NCBI RefSeq assembly: GCF_023078275.1
Contig: NC_062981.1
Span: forward strand, 20,638,846-20,702,845
Direction: 5' to 3'
Origin: Leguminivora glycinivorella
Taxonomy: Eukaryota > Arthropoda > Insecta > Lepidoptera > Tortricidae
DNA length: 64,000 bases
Shown here: positions 21,246 to 32,159 of the stretch, one piece after another
Position numbering within the stretch: position 1 is the stretch's first letter
How the letters are laid out: every line of letters begins with the position of its first letter
The notes under the pieces: model-generated
Databases searched by the model: none
Told to the model about the DNA's origin: nothing
What the model saw: only the letters and a program-made list of their open reading frames with translations
Position numbers and translations under genes: made by a program

Positions 21246-21912
21246 AAACACCGGTTTCGCGGGGGCAAAAATGTACCAGTGCTAGTGATTCATTAAATAT
21301 CGACTTAGTTTATCGACATCCATAAAAATACATTTTTAACCATCATTATCATAACTAAACTAATGGCTAAGTTTGAATACGTTTAACTATGTACAAACCT
21401 CTTTCATTCAAGTACATATATCAAGATTACGTTTGAATCCTCAAGGCAAAATTATTCACAAAAAACTTCAAACAGTGTTTGAGAAAAACGTCGGCATTTC
21501 AACCTTTAAAACATTAAATGATTTGGCATCCGGAAAAGAAATAGAACTGAGTCATAAAACAGAAATTCATCAATACTATAAATTGTTTGAATTTGCTCCA
21601 ATTACTACAGTTGACCTAGAAAGGTCATTTAGTTGGCTAAAATAGATATTGTCACCCAGGCGACGAAGATTAAAGTCTGAAAATGTGGAAAAAATTTTGA
21701 TTGTATATTATGAAAATTATATTAAATATTTAAAAAAGTTAATATCTCAAAAAGTTTATTTTTGTGTATGTAGTTTTCTTCTTCATTCAAATTCTTGAAA
21801 TTACACAACGGTTGTACGACATTTTTATCGATATCAAATAATAAAATTAGTTTAATGTTTCCTCGCACTATTAAACGTCAGTACAGATTTGCCCCCGCGA
21901 AACCGGTGTATG
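21246..21912 (+). mobile_element. hAT-derived element nested in a MITE
   Basis: Inverted ends CACCGGTTTCGCGGGGGCAA on both sides fit the hAT CA-N-N-G pattern. GTTATGAGC is repeated directly at 21237-21245 and 21913-21921, containing a plausible 8-bp hAT duplication, with 2-4 variable bases next to the ends. It is internally deleted and keeps only the transposase C-terminus. Confidence 0.8.
21373..21798 (+). pseudogene. hAT transposase C-terminal remnant
   Basis: The frame contains FEFAPITTVDLERSFSWLK followed by a stop (TAG at 21643), then continues in the same frame ILSPRRRRLKSENVEKILIV. This is the conserved hAT dimerisation block (APITxVDxERSFS...K.ILS.RR..L..EN). The DDE catalytic region and zinc-finger N-terminus are absent, so no active transposase can be made. 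Confidence 0.8.
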
Positions 21913-22048
21913 GTTATGAGCGATGTTCGTGTACAAATGCGACGCCGCGGAACGTAAGCACCATGGACAATAAGGTCTCATTACCCAGATAACATCACAT
22001 AATTATGTAGCTGTACTAGATCAAGTTGCCTCGGTTAATCTTTCAGTT

Positions 22049-22364
22049 GAGCATTTCTTTTTTTTGGCATTTTTTTAATTTTGATTTTTTTAGGTAATTT
22101 TAGGTCAATTGTACTCAGAATCACGAGTACTTTCAATCTCACTGGGAGACAAAAAGTGTCCCAGAATTTCCATACATTTTTGTTACTTTCCTCTTTTGTT
22201 ACCCCACACAACATGTAACGAAAATGGTAACAAAATAAGAAAAAATCGTATGGGACAATTTTTAAACTACTAGGATCGAAAAAGCGTAGTGATTCTGAGT
22301 ACAAATAGCTTTTTTTTTTTCAAAAATATCACATTTCATAAAAGTGGCGAAAAAAAAAATGCTC
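22049..22364. mobile_element. Foldback MITE, GAGC type (M4a), copy A
   Basis: Ends GAGCATTTCTTTTTTTTGGC and AAAAAAAATGCTC, with an interior palindrome around GTGTCCCAGAATTTCC. The 4-bp duplication AGTT is at 22045-22048 and 22365-22368. 316 bp. Confidence 0.9.
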
Positions 22365-22596
22365 AGTTCCTCTCAACGGGTTTATCTGTCAACATCTAAT
22401 CTGTACCGATCCCATACACAATACACGCCACACAATAGGTTCAGAACATCGGATCCTGATTTTTCTGAGCCTGTTGTTGTAATTTTCTAAAGCTTATTGT
22501 GCAAAACAAGGGGCGGGGGCGTATTCAAGTAAATCTTGATGTCTATTTAACAGAGGTAAGGAAGAGATGAAAGTCAATTTATTGTAGTCAAAATAA

Positions 22597-22775
22597 TCCA
22601 TACTAATATTATAAATGGGAGAGTGTGTGTGTCTGTTTGTTAGTTCGTCTTTCACGGCAAAACGGAGCGACGAATAGACGTGAATTTTTAAGCGGAGATA
22701 GTTGAAGGGATGAAGAGTGACACAGGCTGCTTTTTGTCTCTTTCTAACGCGAGCGAAGCCGCGGGAAAAAGCTAG
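22597..22775 (+). mobile_element. Lep1-like Helitron, complete
   Basis: Starts TCCATACTAATATTATAAAT after an A and ends with hairpin GCGAGCGAAGCCGCGGG, then GCTAG before a T: the A|T insertion, TC start and CTAG end expected of a Helitron. 179 bp, non-autonomous. It is the reference copy for 2859, 11273, 40883, 42262 and 44137. Confidence 0.9.
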
Positions 22776-22987
22776 TATGTTATAAAACTTATAAATAAGA
22801 ATATTAATTTATGCGAGTAAAATGAAACTAATATTAGATAAAAGTGGGAGGAGGAGGGGAAACATTAACTCTCCGTCGTGATTCTACTTCCATGTATTAT
22901 TTAGCGTCTAAGGTATTTGCATGCCAAGTTTCGTACTTTCCGCCACTCTGTACCATACCTTCATACTATTTTGAATTACGAAGCTGC
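22776..22987. other. No recognised feature
   Basis: Short stretch, nothing recognised. Confidence 0.35.
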
Positions 22988-23530
22988 ACTAATATAGGCT
23001 ACTTGCCTCCTAGTCAAATCAGCTTCTTTATAAGAACTGTCAAAACGAATTTGAACGACTTGCTGATATGGAATTTATATGACGACCGATCTGGCTCAGT
23101 CGGTAGTGACCCTGCTAAGCCGCGGTCCTGGGTTCGAATCCCGGTAAGGGCATTTATTTGTGTGATGAGCACAGAATTTTTTTCCTGAGTCATGGATGTT
23201 TTCTATGTATATAAGTATGTATTTATCTATTTAAGTATGTATATCGTCGCTTAGCACCCATAGTACAAGCTTTGCTTAGTTTGGGGCTAAGTTGATCTGT
23301 GTAAGGTGTCCCCAATATTTATTTTATTTTTATATATTTATTTTTTATATGAAATCGAATTGAGTGACGTCACGGTCAACTCATTTACTTTATACATTTC
23401 TACCTGACGTATTAAATAGAAATTGAATTAAAAAAAAAACTTCTGTCCTTGTTTTTATTATAATTATCTGATGTATTATTTCGTGCATGGTATAAAATAT
23501 TTTATTTTAACTACAGTCAAGTTCCCTATT
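22988..23530. mobile_element. Repeat F13, split by a SINE
   Basis: Matches 27852-28130 and 42183-42612. Landmarks are TAGGCTACTTGCCTCCTAGT, AACTGTCAAAACGAATTTGA, GAGTGACGTCACGGTCAA and CATGGTATAAAATATTTTAT, ending GTCAAGTTCCCTATT. SINE-A sits within it at 23083-23343. Class unknown. Confidence 0.75.
23083..23343 (+). mobile_element. SINE-A, full length, with target duplication
   Basis: A box TGGCTCAGTCGG and B box GGTTCGAATCC are intact in the tRNA-like head (23085-23155). The body holds TGTGTGATGAGCACAGAA, CATGGATGTTTTCTATGTAT and GATCTGTGTAAGGTGTCCCC, then an AT-rich tail. TTTATATGA is duplicated at 23074-23082 and 23344-23352, inside repeat F13. Confidence 0.9.
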
Positions 23531-24071
23531 CTATCTGGACGGACTCAGCTGCCTACGTTGCGCCGGTCGTTTCCCCAGGCACCACTCGATAAACGAAATA
23601 ATTCGTCGTGCGATGCTCTCGGTAAGTGTTCCGTGCCTCCTGGACCCGCCAGGTTTGTCTCGAACCGATGGCAAACGTCCCGACGGGCTGACGCTGGTTC
23701 CTTGGCAGAGAGGGCGGTGTCTTATATGGGATGCAACGTGTGTGAGTACATTTGCTGCATCCCATATCAGACACACAGTTAAGACGGCAGGCTCAGCAGC
23801 AGAGACTGCCGCCAAAAACAAACGCCTGAAGTACTCTGCCTTGGAAGCCACTTATGACTTCGTGCCCTTCGCGGTTGAGACAGCCGGGCCCTGGGGAAGG
23901 GAGGCGCGTGAACTCTTCCGAGAGATCGGAAAGCGCCTCAGGGAGAAAACAAAAGATCCCCGTTCCGAGTCATGGCTTGTCCAACAGGTCTCCATCGCCA
24001 TACAGCGGGGTAACGCTGCTAGCGTGATGGGGACCTTTGGACCCGGCATGGCCCGGAACGGGTTCCTTTAG
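23531..24071 (+). pseudogene. LINE ORF2 C-terminal fragment
   Basis: The frame at 23613-24071 reads GLSRTDGKRPDGLTLVPWQR, GRCLIWDATCVSTFAASH, YDFVPFAVETAGPWG, then VSIAIQRGNAASVMGTFGPG before a stop. This is the conserved end of a LINE ORF2 shared with the shorter piece at 4930-5084. There is no reverse transcriptase core; it is 5'-truncated at the join with repeat F13. The frame is open for 152 codons, so the copy is not very old. Confidence 0.75.
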
Positions 24072-24425
24072 GTATCCTACCTTTTTTTTTATATATGTAG
24101 TAATAATTGTTTTTTTTTTTATTTATTTTATAATTGTACGCAAGTTAATAAATAAAACAACCTTGTTATTCTATCTAATATCCGATATTACTTTTGAAGC
24201 AAAAGTGTTATTTCCCCACGCAATAAATACATCATAAATATAATCTTGAATATAAATTATATCCTATAAAGGATTTGGATTACGAAGCTAAATCTAGTGG
24301 TTTAATTTCATCTTGAATATTATATTCTTAGAAGAAAATCCATTTCAGATTGAAACGAAAATACACCGTGTAAAGCTAATACGGACGAATCTCTTAACGG
24401 TGGAGTATAATATAAGAAATAATAA
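24072..24425. other. No recognised feature
   Basis: AT-rich, probably partly LINE 3' UTR after the stop at 24071. No tail signal identified. Confidence 0.35.
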
Positions 24426-24716
24426 TTTAAAAAAATCGGGACTTTATCGCGTATGGACTACATATTAAACTGACCTCCAATGTTTCAGGGACGGAGTTGT
24501 CCCCGTGGTTTCGGAGAAGACCACGAGACCACGGGGACAACGCTGTCTCTGACGGCTCAGCCACGACATTGGTCTAAGCGCGACAGCGGTGAGCGGCCGT
24601 CATACATTGGAGTGAGAAACAGCGATGGGACTTTTCATTCGCACGTATGGCTGCCGCTCACCTGAAACGTTGGAGGTCAGTTTAATATGTAGTCATACGC
24701 GATGAAGTCCCGATTT
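24426..24716. mobile_element. Palindromic MITE (M9), copy 1
   Basis: Arms ~60 bp: TCGGGACTTTATCGCGTATG and TATTAAACTGACCTCCAATG on the left, complemented by CATACGCGATGAAGTCCCGA on the right. The core has a second palindrome, TTGTCCCCGTGGT/ACCACGGGGACAA. Confidence 0.85.
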
Positions 24717-25202
24717 TTAACAATAATTATGTGTAATAACCGTGAAAGTTTAAATAAGTGTAACATAAGAAATGTAATAAGATAACAACATAATTCGGCC
24801 CGCAATGTAATGCAAACACACTCGCGTTAAACGCTTATTCACAGTTGTCATTGCCTGTCATTGCAACCACGTTCACATTAACATTGCCGCTGAGAAGATT
24901 TTCAAAACTTAATTATGGCGTGAAAATTAAAAGTAACTCAAAAACACCTCGCAATTAATGAATTCTGTGCCTGGTGTAATTTATCGCTCGTATTACGCTT
25001 ACACGCTGTATGATACAGTTCTTTTTTTTTTTCAAAAAAATCAAAGTAAGAACTGTATCCTCGTTTTTGCTAGCAGTTGGACTCTGCCTCCTTCTTTCCC
25101 TTCCCTCCTTTGACTATAGGAACTCTAAATAGCCTCTACCATTTTAGTTTTTGACATTTTACATTACGTGACGACAGCGCAATGTTTATACCTACTTCCA
25201 GA
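24717..25202. other. No recognised feature
   Basis: Nothing recognised beyond a T-run near 25022. Confidence 0.35.
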
Positions 25203-25670
25203 GTACGGTCACGGACTTTAATTGAGCATTTCTTTTTTTTTTGCCACTTTTATGAAGTGTGATATTTCTGAAAAAAGAATATGCTATTTCTACTCAGAAT
25301 TACTAGCTTTTTCAATCCTAGTAGTTAAAAAAATTGTCCCATACGATTTTTTCTTATTTTGTTACCATTTTCCGTACATGTTGTATGGGGTAACAAAAGA
25401 GGAAAGTAACAAAAATGTATGGAAATTCTAGGACACTTTTTGTCTCCCAGAGAGATTGAAAGTACTCGTGATTATGAGTACAATTGACCTAAAATTCCCT
25501 AAAACAATCAAAAAATTTTTATTGGCAAAAAAAAAAAAGAAATGCTCAATTGTTGATCCATGTCTAGCTCATTTTAAACTGGACATCTCATAGTTAAGCA
25601 TAGATAAGCTATGGCGGTCCTGTATGAAATGAGCTAGAAGTGGATCAACAATTAAAGTCCGTGACTGTAC
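25203..25670. mobile_element. Host MITE with GTACNGTCACGGACTTTAAT arms
   Basis: Left arm GTACGGTCACGGACTTTAAT (interrupted), continuing GTTGATCCATGTCTAGCTCA after the inserted MITE. The right arm is the near complement, GGATCAACAATTAAAGTCCG to GTGACTGTAC at 25670. The intact right arm records the pre-insertion sequence of the left arm. Confidence 0.85.
25224..25547. mobile_element. M4a MITE, copy B, inserted in another MITE
   Basis: Ends GAGCATTTCTTTTTTTTTTG and AAGAAATGCTC. AATT is duplicated at 25220-25223 and 25548-25551. The host's other arm has a single AATT at the same point. Confidence 0.95.
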
Positions 25671-25762
25671 CTGGTTGGTAGTATCCAATGAGGATTACTT
25701 CCACCTCTGAAAAAATGTCACGAAAAATGTGTCTTGTTCTTTCCCCGTTCCAGTTATTTTGA

Positions 25763-26254
25763 GGTCAGGCCCCGTAGCCGAATGGCATTTCTGCGACGCG
25801 AAACGAAATCGAAACGCTACAGAAAAGTAGTCTGGCTCTGCCACGCTAATGGGCCATTTTTTTCAAAGTTGTCCACCCCACTTTTTTTGTAACATGGGTA
25901 TTTTTTAAGCGATTCATACTCAGAATAGAGAGCTCTTTTGATCCTGATAGGAGAAAAGAAATGTCCCAAGATTTCCATACATACCTATTTTCGAACCTTC
26001 CATTCCGTTACCGCCATACAAAATGTATGAAAAAATGGTAACGGAATGGGAAAAAAACCTTGGGACACCTTTTTTCTCCTATTAGGATTGAAAGAGCTCG
26101 CGATTCTGAGTGGAAAACACATAAAAATTTCCAAATCCAAAAAAAAGTGGGGTGGACAACTTTGAAAAAATTGGCCTTAATACGCAAGAGCGATAAAGAT
26201 AGATATCTACGAGCGTTTCGTTTCGTGAGCGTTTGTGCCATTCGGCTACGTACC
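25763..26254. repeat. P6 repeat split by a MITE
   Basis: GTAGCCGAATGGCATTTCTG, then AGTCTGGCTCTGCCACGCTA, the interruption, then ACGCAAGAGCGATAAAGATA and GTTTGTGCCATTCGGCTACG. Confidence 0.8.
25851..26177. mobile_element. M4b MITE inserted in P6
   Basis: Ends GGGCCATTTTTTTCAAAGTT and CTTTGAAAAAATTGGCCT. TAAT is duplicated at 25847-25850 and 26178-26181. The empty-site form (GCCAATACGC) is seen in P6 copies at ~1005 and ~19955. Confidence 0.9.
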
Positions 26255-26452
26255 TACCCAGGTCTGTGTGAAACACACCTAATAAATAAATCCTAGCGTG
26301 TAAAGACTACTTAACAAATTTCATCGCCTGCTGCGTGTGGCAACACTGGAAACTTTTTTCTCTCTATCTCTGAACGCCGCTCTGTGGCATATAACACACC
26401 GAAAATGTAAGCTCTTCATTTTAAAATATTATAATACATAAAAGCTAAAGTG

Positions 26453-27092
26453 CTAAGAGCGTGCGCAGACAGAGAGCGGTCTGCGTTCTGCCAGAGTTCC
26501 GCGTTTGACCGCTCAAAAGTTCCAACGCACACAGACGGCGTTCAAATTCTCGCGTTCTAGTTTCGTTTATGTCTTTGTACATGCAACATGTCACTGAAAA
26601 GATCGTTTTCCTATGAAAAATTATTGCTCAAAAATTCCACCTATTAAATTCTCCTTACAGATGAACAGCGATTCGATAGCTGATTATGATTATGATTATG
26701 ATATTTCTATTCGCATGTCGATGAATAGTTTCATTAATTGAGAAAAAATAAAGGCTGGCTGTAATTTTAGGGCATTGTAATTATTTATTAAGGATAAAAT
26801 AAACATAACAGCATTTCGTCGTGAACTATCCATAGATTCGACCTAAGAAATCCTTCCTTTTCCTAACCAATTCATTATTTTTTGTGTTTGCAACCTCAGA
26901 CATCCCCGCGTTCCGGCGTTCTCTGTCTCGGCGGGAAAAGAACGCTAGAACGAGGTGTTCCCCTTTGACCGCCGCGGGCAGACTGCCCGCTGTGTGCGTT
27001 GTTGCTACAGACTCGGTACATTCTAAAGAACGCAGAACTCTGAACGCGGAAGGCAGAACTCCAGACGGCTCTCTGTCTGCGCACGCTCTAAT
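26453..27092. mobile_element. 640-bp TIR element inside an RTE LINE
   Basis: Inverted ends share AGAGCGTGCGCAGACAGAGA then GC, and weaker pairing continues (GTTCTGCC, TTCCGCGTT). AGCTAAAGTG is repeated directly at 26443-26452 and 27093-27102. GC-rich, no protein domain recognised. The 10-bp repeat may be a 9-10 bp target duplication, so the superfamily is uncertain. Confidence 0.75.
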
Positions 27093-27345
27093 AGCTAAAG
27101 TGGGACTGGGCTGGACATGTCTGCCGCATGCACCCGGAAAGGTGGGCCAAAATATTTACAGACTGGGACCCGCGAAACACATAGACGGGGCAGGCCGGGG
27201 TGCAGGCAGACCAAAAAGGAGATGGCGGGACGACCTGGACGCATTATACCCAAAATGGTGGGAAAATGCCAACAACAGGGTCGAGTGGAGAAAGCGAGGG
27301 GAGGCCTTTGCCCAGCAGTGGGACACAAAAGAGGCTAATTAAAAA
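27093..27345 (+). pseudogene. RTE-type LINE ORF C-terminus
   Basis: KWDWAGHVCRMHPERWAKIF then TDWDPRN in one frame, a stop and shift near 27180, then GRPKRRWRDDLDALYPKWWE and EWRKRGEAFAQQWDTKEAN to the stop at 27342 and an A-run. This is the conserved end of RTE-clade polyproteins in insects. 5'-truncated and frameshifted. Confidence 0.85.
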
Positions 27346-27851
27346 AAAATACATACAAGTTTATACAAAAAAAAAACTCACTCTTCTGTGCCAATTAACT
27401 TTGTTTTGGGTTTTTTCTATTAACATCCGGAATTTTAGATTTGCTGGTCACTTTCTCCATTAAATTATGTTTTCGCTATCTTACTCGATAGCCTAGAACG
27501 TCTCTAACTTATGGTAGGGGCACAGGACGGTGGTAGTTAGGAATTCACTTTGTTCGAGCTCCAGCGACAGACAAAGGAAATATGGAATTGAGTAATGAAC
27601 AATTCCGCGCTTTATACGGAGTTAGCAAACGGAATAGAGTAACAGTTTACCACCGTGTAAGGCGTCTGTTTTTCTTTTGCTGGACGCGACATAATACTAT
27701 GAGACTTTTTGTAGTTATGTAATGTCTATGTCTTCTATTTGTAGTGATATAGCGTTAAATTGCTAGATCGTCGTCGCAATCGGAAGCATTACAATGAAAA
27801 TACCTTCTGACATATTCAACACGTCATACGGGATTAGTCTTTTGCACGTAC
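27346..27851. other. No recognised feature
   Basis: Nothing recognised. Confidence 0.35.
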
Positions 27852-28130
27852 ATAATAGGGAACTTGACTGTACTTAAAATAAAATATTTTATACCATGCA
27901 CGAAATAAAGCAGTAGATCATTATTCGAAAAACATGTACAGAAGTTATTTTTAAATTAAATTTCTATTTGGTAAGTCAGGTAGAAATATAAAAAGTAACT
28001 GATTTGACTGTGACGTCACGCAACTCGATTTTATATTAGTTCCATGTTAGCAAGTCGGTAAAATTCGTTTTGACAGTTCATAAAAAGAAGCTGATGTGAC
28101 TAGGAGGCAAGGTAGCCTATATGAGTAGAC
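27852..28130. mobile_element. Repeat F13, opposite orientation
   Basis: AATAGGGAACTTGACTGTAC, ATTTTATACCATGCACGAAA, GACTGTGACGTCACGCAA and AGGAGGCAAGGTAGCCTATA: the reverse of 22988-23530 without the SINE, so an empty-site comparator. Confidence 0.8.
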
Positions 28131-28134
28131 GCAG

Positions 28135-28335
28135 TTTTGTTTTATGCGATAGAAGGCATGCGAGCATGATGGATACCCCAAAAATCAGAAGAGTTGGAGA
28201 TACATTCCGTTGCCGGCCTTAACGTTGAGTGTATGATCTTTTATTTAAAGTTTAAAGGTCGTATCGATCCGGAAATACCGCAGGCGTCAATCTACAGATT
28301 ATCTATTCTGTGCGGGGCAGGAAGTTAAATGATCC
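28135..28335 (-). mobile_element. LINE-B 3' end
   Basis: Complement of 49270-49517: AACTTCCTGCCCCGCACAG, GCCTGCGGTATTTCCGGATC and the UTR. Heavily mutated. Confidence 0.65.
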
Positions 28336-29346
28336 ATGTCTGAATGGATTGATAATTGATTGAAAACTATCGTTTTCTCATATCTCACTAAATGTTTGTT
28401 TTTACCGTAAAAGATAATATATTTACTACCTTACTCTGATCATTTTCTTTACTCCTGCCTCTTGAGCGCCATCAATAACTCAGTTGAAAGGATTGAATTT
28501 AAAAGTGAAGAACTTTCATCGTAATTATCTTTTTTACCTGAAGCCATTTGTACTATTTTGCAGACAGTTATATAATTATATGTAAAGTTGCAATATTAAT
28601 AATTTGTACATTTTCGGGTAGTTACATTTGCCGGTTAACCAACCAAATGCAAAAACCAAGCGGCTCTGTCACTGAGCGATCTTTTTCATCTCTTTATTTG
28701 TTTGTGTTATGTTTTTATTTACCCACAACTTGCATTTTAAGAAGCTTTTTAGATTATAAATATTATATCTAAGTACATTTATTTTGTTTAGATTTTGTTC
28801 ACATGTAAAGTGTATTCAAAGACGTAATCTCAAATTTTAACAGAATTTTTACCTAGCAGCAAACGGAATTATCAAAGGCGTATCTCCCCTAAGGAGGAAA
28901 GAATGAACGCAGAGATATTTAAAGCGATATGTCCTGCGTGAGCAGAATATCTTGCTTTTATTAAAATGTAGGCTATATATAGTATGTTTATTTTTAAATA
29001 TACCTTTTATTCTAATATTTAAAAGGCCAAGATATAAATAAGCAAGGAACAAAGATATGATACAGCCAGATAAACTTTGGAGGGAGGATTTGGCCACTAT
29101 AGAAAAACTTTATTTCATGCAGAAAATTGTTTTTAATATTAGATTTAAAAAAAAGTTTGCATGAAATCGGTAAATTATTTTTCCCAGGAGCTTTAGTCAA
29201 AAAAGCTGCGCTTGTCATATGAGATATAAGAAACCAATGTAATTTTTTTTTTAAAGGTCTACAAGAAAGTATATATTATGCGTATTTTTTAAGGAAAATG
29301 TATTTTATATACACTATTTATACCTACCTGATGTTTTACTCTCCAC
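28336..29346. other. No recognised feature
   Basis: About 1 kb of AT-rich sequence. Several open frames of 60-80 codons show no recognisable family. Confidence 0.4.
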
Positions 29347-29617
29347 GGGCATTTTCAGAATTCGGGACCCCCAATTAGCGTAAGTTGTTAACAAAAATTA
29401 ACTCACTGTCGGTTTTGTGACGATAATTAAGCAAGAAATTTATATATTGTGTCTGATAATTATATAAACTTTAAGCGATAATCTACATTCAGAATCTGAA
29501 AAAAGTAAATTTTTAGACAGATTTTATGCTTGATTGTCGTCACAAAACTGACAGCAACTTAATTTTGGTTAATATCTTACGCTAAATAATTGGGGGTCCC
29601 GAATTCTGAAAATGCCC
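29347..29617. mobile_element. M4c MITE, full copy
   Basis: Arms of ~75 bp: GGGCATTTTCAGAATTCGGG on the left, CCCGAATTCTGAAAATGCCC on the right, continuing through AATTAGCGTAAGTTGTTAA and GTTTTGTGACGA. Flanks CCAC and CCAT fit a 4-bp duplication with one change. Confidence 0.85.
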
Positions 29618-29903
29618 CCATTCGAAGCCAGAGAGGATCACTACTATCAAATGAAATAACCATAGAATCACACGAAATTGTTTCCTTTATATAATTTTGC
29701 AAGAAAGTAGTGCAGATGTTGAGTGGTTGGGATGAGACGCTTAAGTTTTATATTGGCTTAGCTTGCTCGGGGGTTACGGGTCAGATTAGCTAGATGTGGC
29801 CTTTTCAGCTTTGGCAAAAAATGCTTTGGTATGCGTTTCTCATTGGCGCATTCTTTTACAGATTTTTCCTGTCCTCCAGCCGGGAAGCGTTAAATTTCAG
29901 GCC

Positions 29904-30070
29904 GCGAGCTCTTTCGATTCTTATAGGAGAAAAAAGTGTCCCAAGGTTTTTTTTGTATTCCGTTACCATTTTTTCATACATTTTGTATAGCGGTAACGGA
30001 ATAGAAGGTTCGAAAAAATGTATGGAAATCTTGGGACAATTTTTTTCTCCTATCAGGATCGAAAGATCTC
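29904..30070. mobile_element. M4b MITE internal fragment
   Basis: Contains the palindromic interior (AAAAGTGTCCCAAGG, TTCCGTTACC, GGTAACGGAA, TCTTGGGACA) but no GGGCC ends. Short GATCTCGAAA repeats follow at 30063-30105. Confidence 0.7.
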
Positions 30071-30105
30071 ACAATGGAAAGATCTCGAAAGATCTCGAAA
30101 GATCT

Positions 30106-31086
30106 CAAAATGGCGCAGAAAATCTGAAGGAATCTTGATAATCTAACCTCGCGCCTCGTTGAACCAATTTCAAATAATTGTTTTTGCTCACATCCCCTGA
30201 ACAGTGTGAACTAATTTTATATATAAGTCAAATTTTATAAAAAAAATCAAAGGGGTGACCCTGGCACTTCCAGAGAAAATACAGAGATCTACACTAAATG
30301 GATTTGGCAGGACGGCAATGGGCGGATCCCGTTATACAAAAGAGGAATACTGAGCACCTACTCAGCCGAGATTTTTAAAAGCTCTAATTCTCGGCGGGCC
30401 GGGAAATTCAGAGTTTGGTAATTTTATGAAATACTACGTGTATGCTTGCTTGAATTTGAAGCACAATTTTGAGGTAGAACCGATTTTTGGCTGTATTTAT
30501 TTGGTATACATAATCCTACTTGTGTATAATTTTGTCATGTTTTTGAAACAAACTAAAAATACCAATGCTCGACACGCTAATGACCAATAGATGGCACCCT
30601 TCTGTCACATTTATTGACAATGACTCAAGATTGAAAATGATACCCAGACACTATTATTTTGAGTTAAATTTTCTCAACAGTTTGAGTACTTTATGAAATA
30701 TAAAGTTAAAAATAATTTTACTCACCTATGTAAAAAAAGCGACATGGGAGTGGGAAAATAAAAAAAAAGGTTTGTAAATTTTACCATTAGGTACTAATGA
30801 CTAAATAAAATCACAAGAACAAAATGTTTAACAAATCCGATTAATATGTAAACAACCCCATCACTCAATCAAGCGTTTGACAGCTACTGTAATGTAACAG
30901 CATTTCAATCCCTCCCAATTCACAACAATAATTAATCTTCCGAAAACTTTCAGAGCGCCCTAATTGGTAAAGACAAATTGTCGGAATTCCTGCCGACCTA
31001 GACAACATGGCAGTCGTTGACGTTACGTGGTGATCGAATTGCAGTCAGACTCTGTTGCATTCTCAGATCATATACACGTAACATTA
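30106..31086. other. No recognised feature
   Basis: About 980 bp without a recognised gene or repeat end. Confidence 0.4.
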
Positions 31087-31684
31087 AGCGCTGGTGGCCT
31101 AGCGGTAAGAGCGTGCGACTTTGAGTTTTTCGGAACTTATGTGCGAATTTGATATTTGAGCATTTTTTTTTTGCCATTATTTTTTTTTATTGTTTTAGGG
31201 AATTTTAGGTCAATTTTACTCAGAATCACGAGTACTTTCTATCTCACTGGGAGACAAAAAGTGTCCCAGAATTTCCATACATTTTTGTTACTTTCCTCTT
31301 TTGTTACCCCATACAACATGTACGGAAAATGGTAACAAAATAAGAAAAAATCGTATGGGACAATTTTTTTAACTACTAGGATTGAAAAGACTAGTAATTC
31401 TGAGTAGAAATAATAGCATTTTTTTTTTCAAAAATATCACACTTCATAAAAGTGGCAAAAAAAAAAGAAATGCTCATTTACCAGCCGCTTTTCGGTGAAG
31501 GAAAACATAGTGAGGAAACCGGACTAATTCCAATAAGGCCTAGTTACCCTTCGGGTTGGAAGATCAGATGGTAGTCGCTTTCGTAAAACTAGTGATTCGT
31601 TGCCAAATCTTGGGATTAGTTGTCAAAGCGGACCCCAGGCTCCCATGAGCCGTGGCAAATGCCGGGATAACGCAAGGAGGATGA
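31087..31684 (+). mobile_element. SINE-B, split by an M4a MITE
   Basis: tRNA-like start with A box TGGCCTAGCGG (GGCCTAGCGGTAAGAGCG); the B box is deleted. The body GGAACTTATGTGCGAATTTG is interrupted, then CCGCTTTTCGGTGAAGG to GCCGGGATAACGCAAGG. Uninterrupted relatives are at 2296 and 48523. Confidence 0.85.
31158..31475. mobile_element. M4a MITE, copy C
   Basis: Ends GAGCATTTTTTTTTTGCCAT and AAGAAATGCTC. ATTT is duplicated at 31154-31157 and 31476-31479. The SINE-B copy at 48523-48765 keeps a single GATATTTGCCAG at this position. Confidence 0.95.
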
Positions 31685-31869
31685 CGTATCGCAGTTGTTA
31701 GCCCATTGGGTTACAGTTGTCGTTGTGTGTGTGATGACACGACTCGCTGGTCGATCGCATGTACACAGACATGGAAATAATGCCCGTGTATTGTGCAATT
31801 GCCAATAGGAGCGTTAATGTACAAGTGTGTGTGTGATTTGCATGCGACAGGCGTATTCAATACAAATCT

Positions 31870-32125
31870 TCCGGCGTCTGATCTTGCCTGTGTGGTGACG
31901 GGTTAAGAATTTCACCACCCCCTTTCTTCCCGTGGGTGTCGTAGAAGGCGACTGTGGGATATGGGTTAAATTGTGGCGTAGGCGAGAGGCTGGCAACCTG
32001 TCACTGCAATGTCACAGTTTCGTTTTCTTTCAACCCCTTATTTGCCAAGAGTGGCACTGAAGCTTTAGTAGTTTCATGTGCTCTGCTTACCCGTTTATGG
32101 GATACAGGCGTGATTGTATGTTGTT
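31870..32125 (+). repeat. Dispersed repeat F10
   Basis: TTAAGAATTTCACCACCCCC, GGGTGTCGTAGAAGGCGACT, GCAACCTGTCACTGCAATGT and GGGATACAGGCGTGATTGTA. Other copies are at 49010-49260, 51215-51375, 55025-55215 and 55553-55620. No coding function recognised. Confidence 0.75.
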
Positions 32126-32159
32126 GTTGTATCTGATCTCCTTCCTTCTCATATCTGTG

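Larger units (their letters stand above)
21180..22010. mobile_element. Old MITE hosting a hAT element
   Basis: Inverted arms at ~21183-21230 and ~21955-22005 share ACATTATCAGGGTAA (complement GTTATCTGGGTAA type), GACCTTATTGTC and GGCGCTTACG. Removing the inner element and one target copy leaves a MITE of roughly 160 bp. Arm mismatches show it is older than its passenger. Outer ends are approximate. Confidence 0.7.

Noticed and set aside
23471..23851. Overlapping 73-106 codon frames on both strands
   Set aside because: Shadows of the LINE fragment and the adjoining repeat F13.
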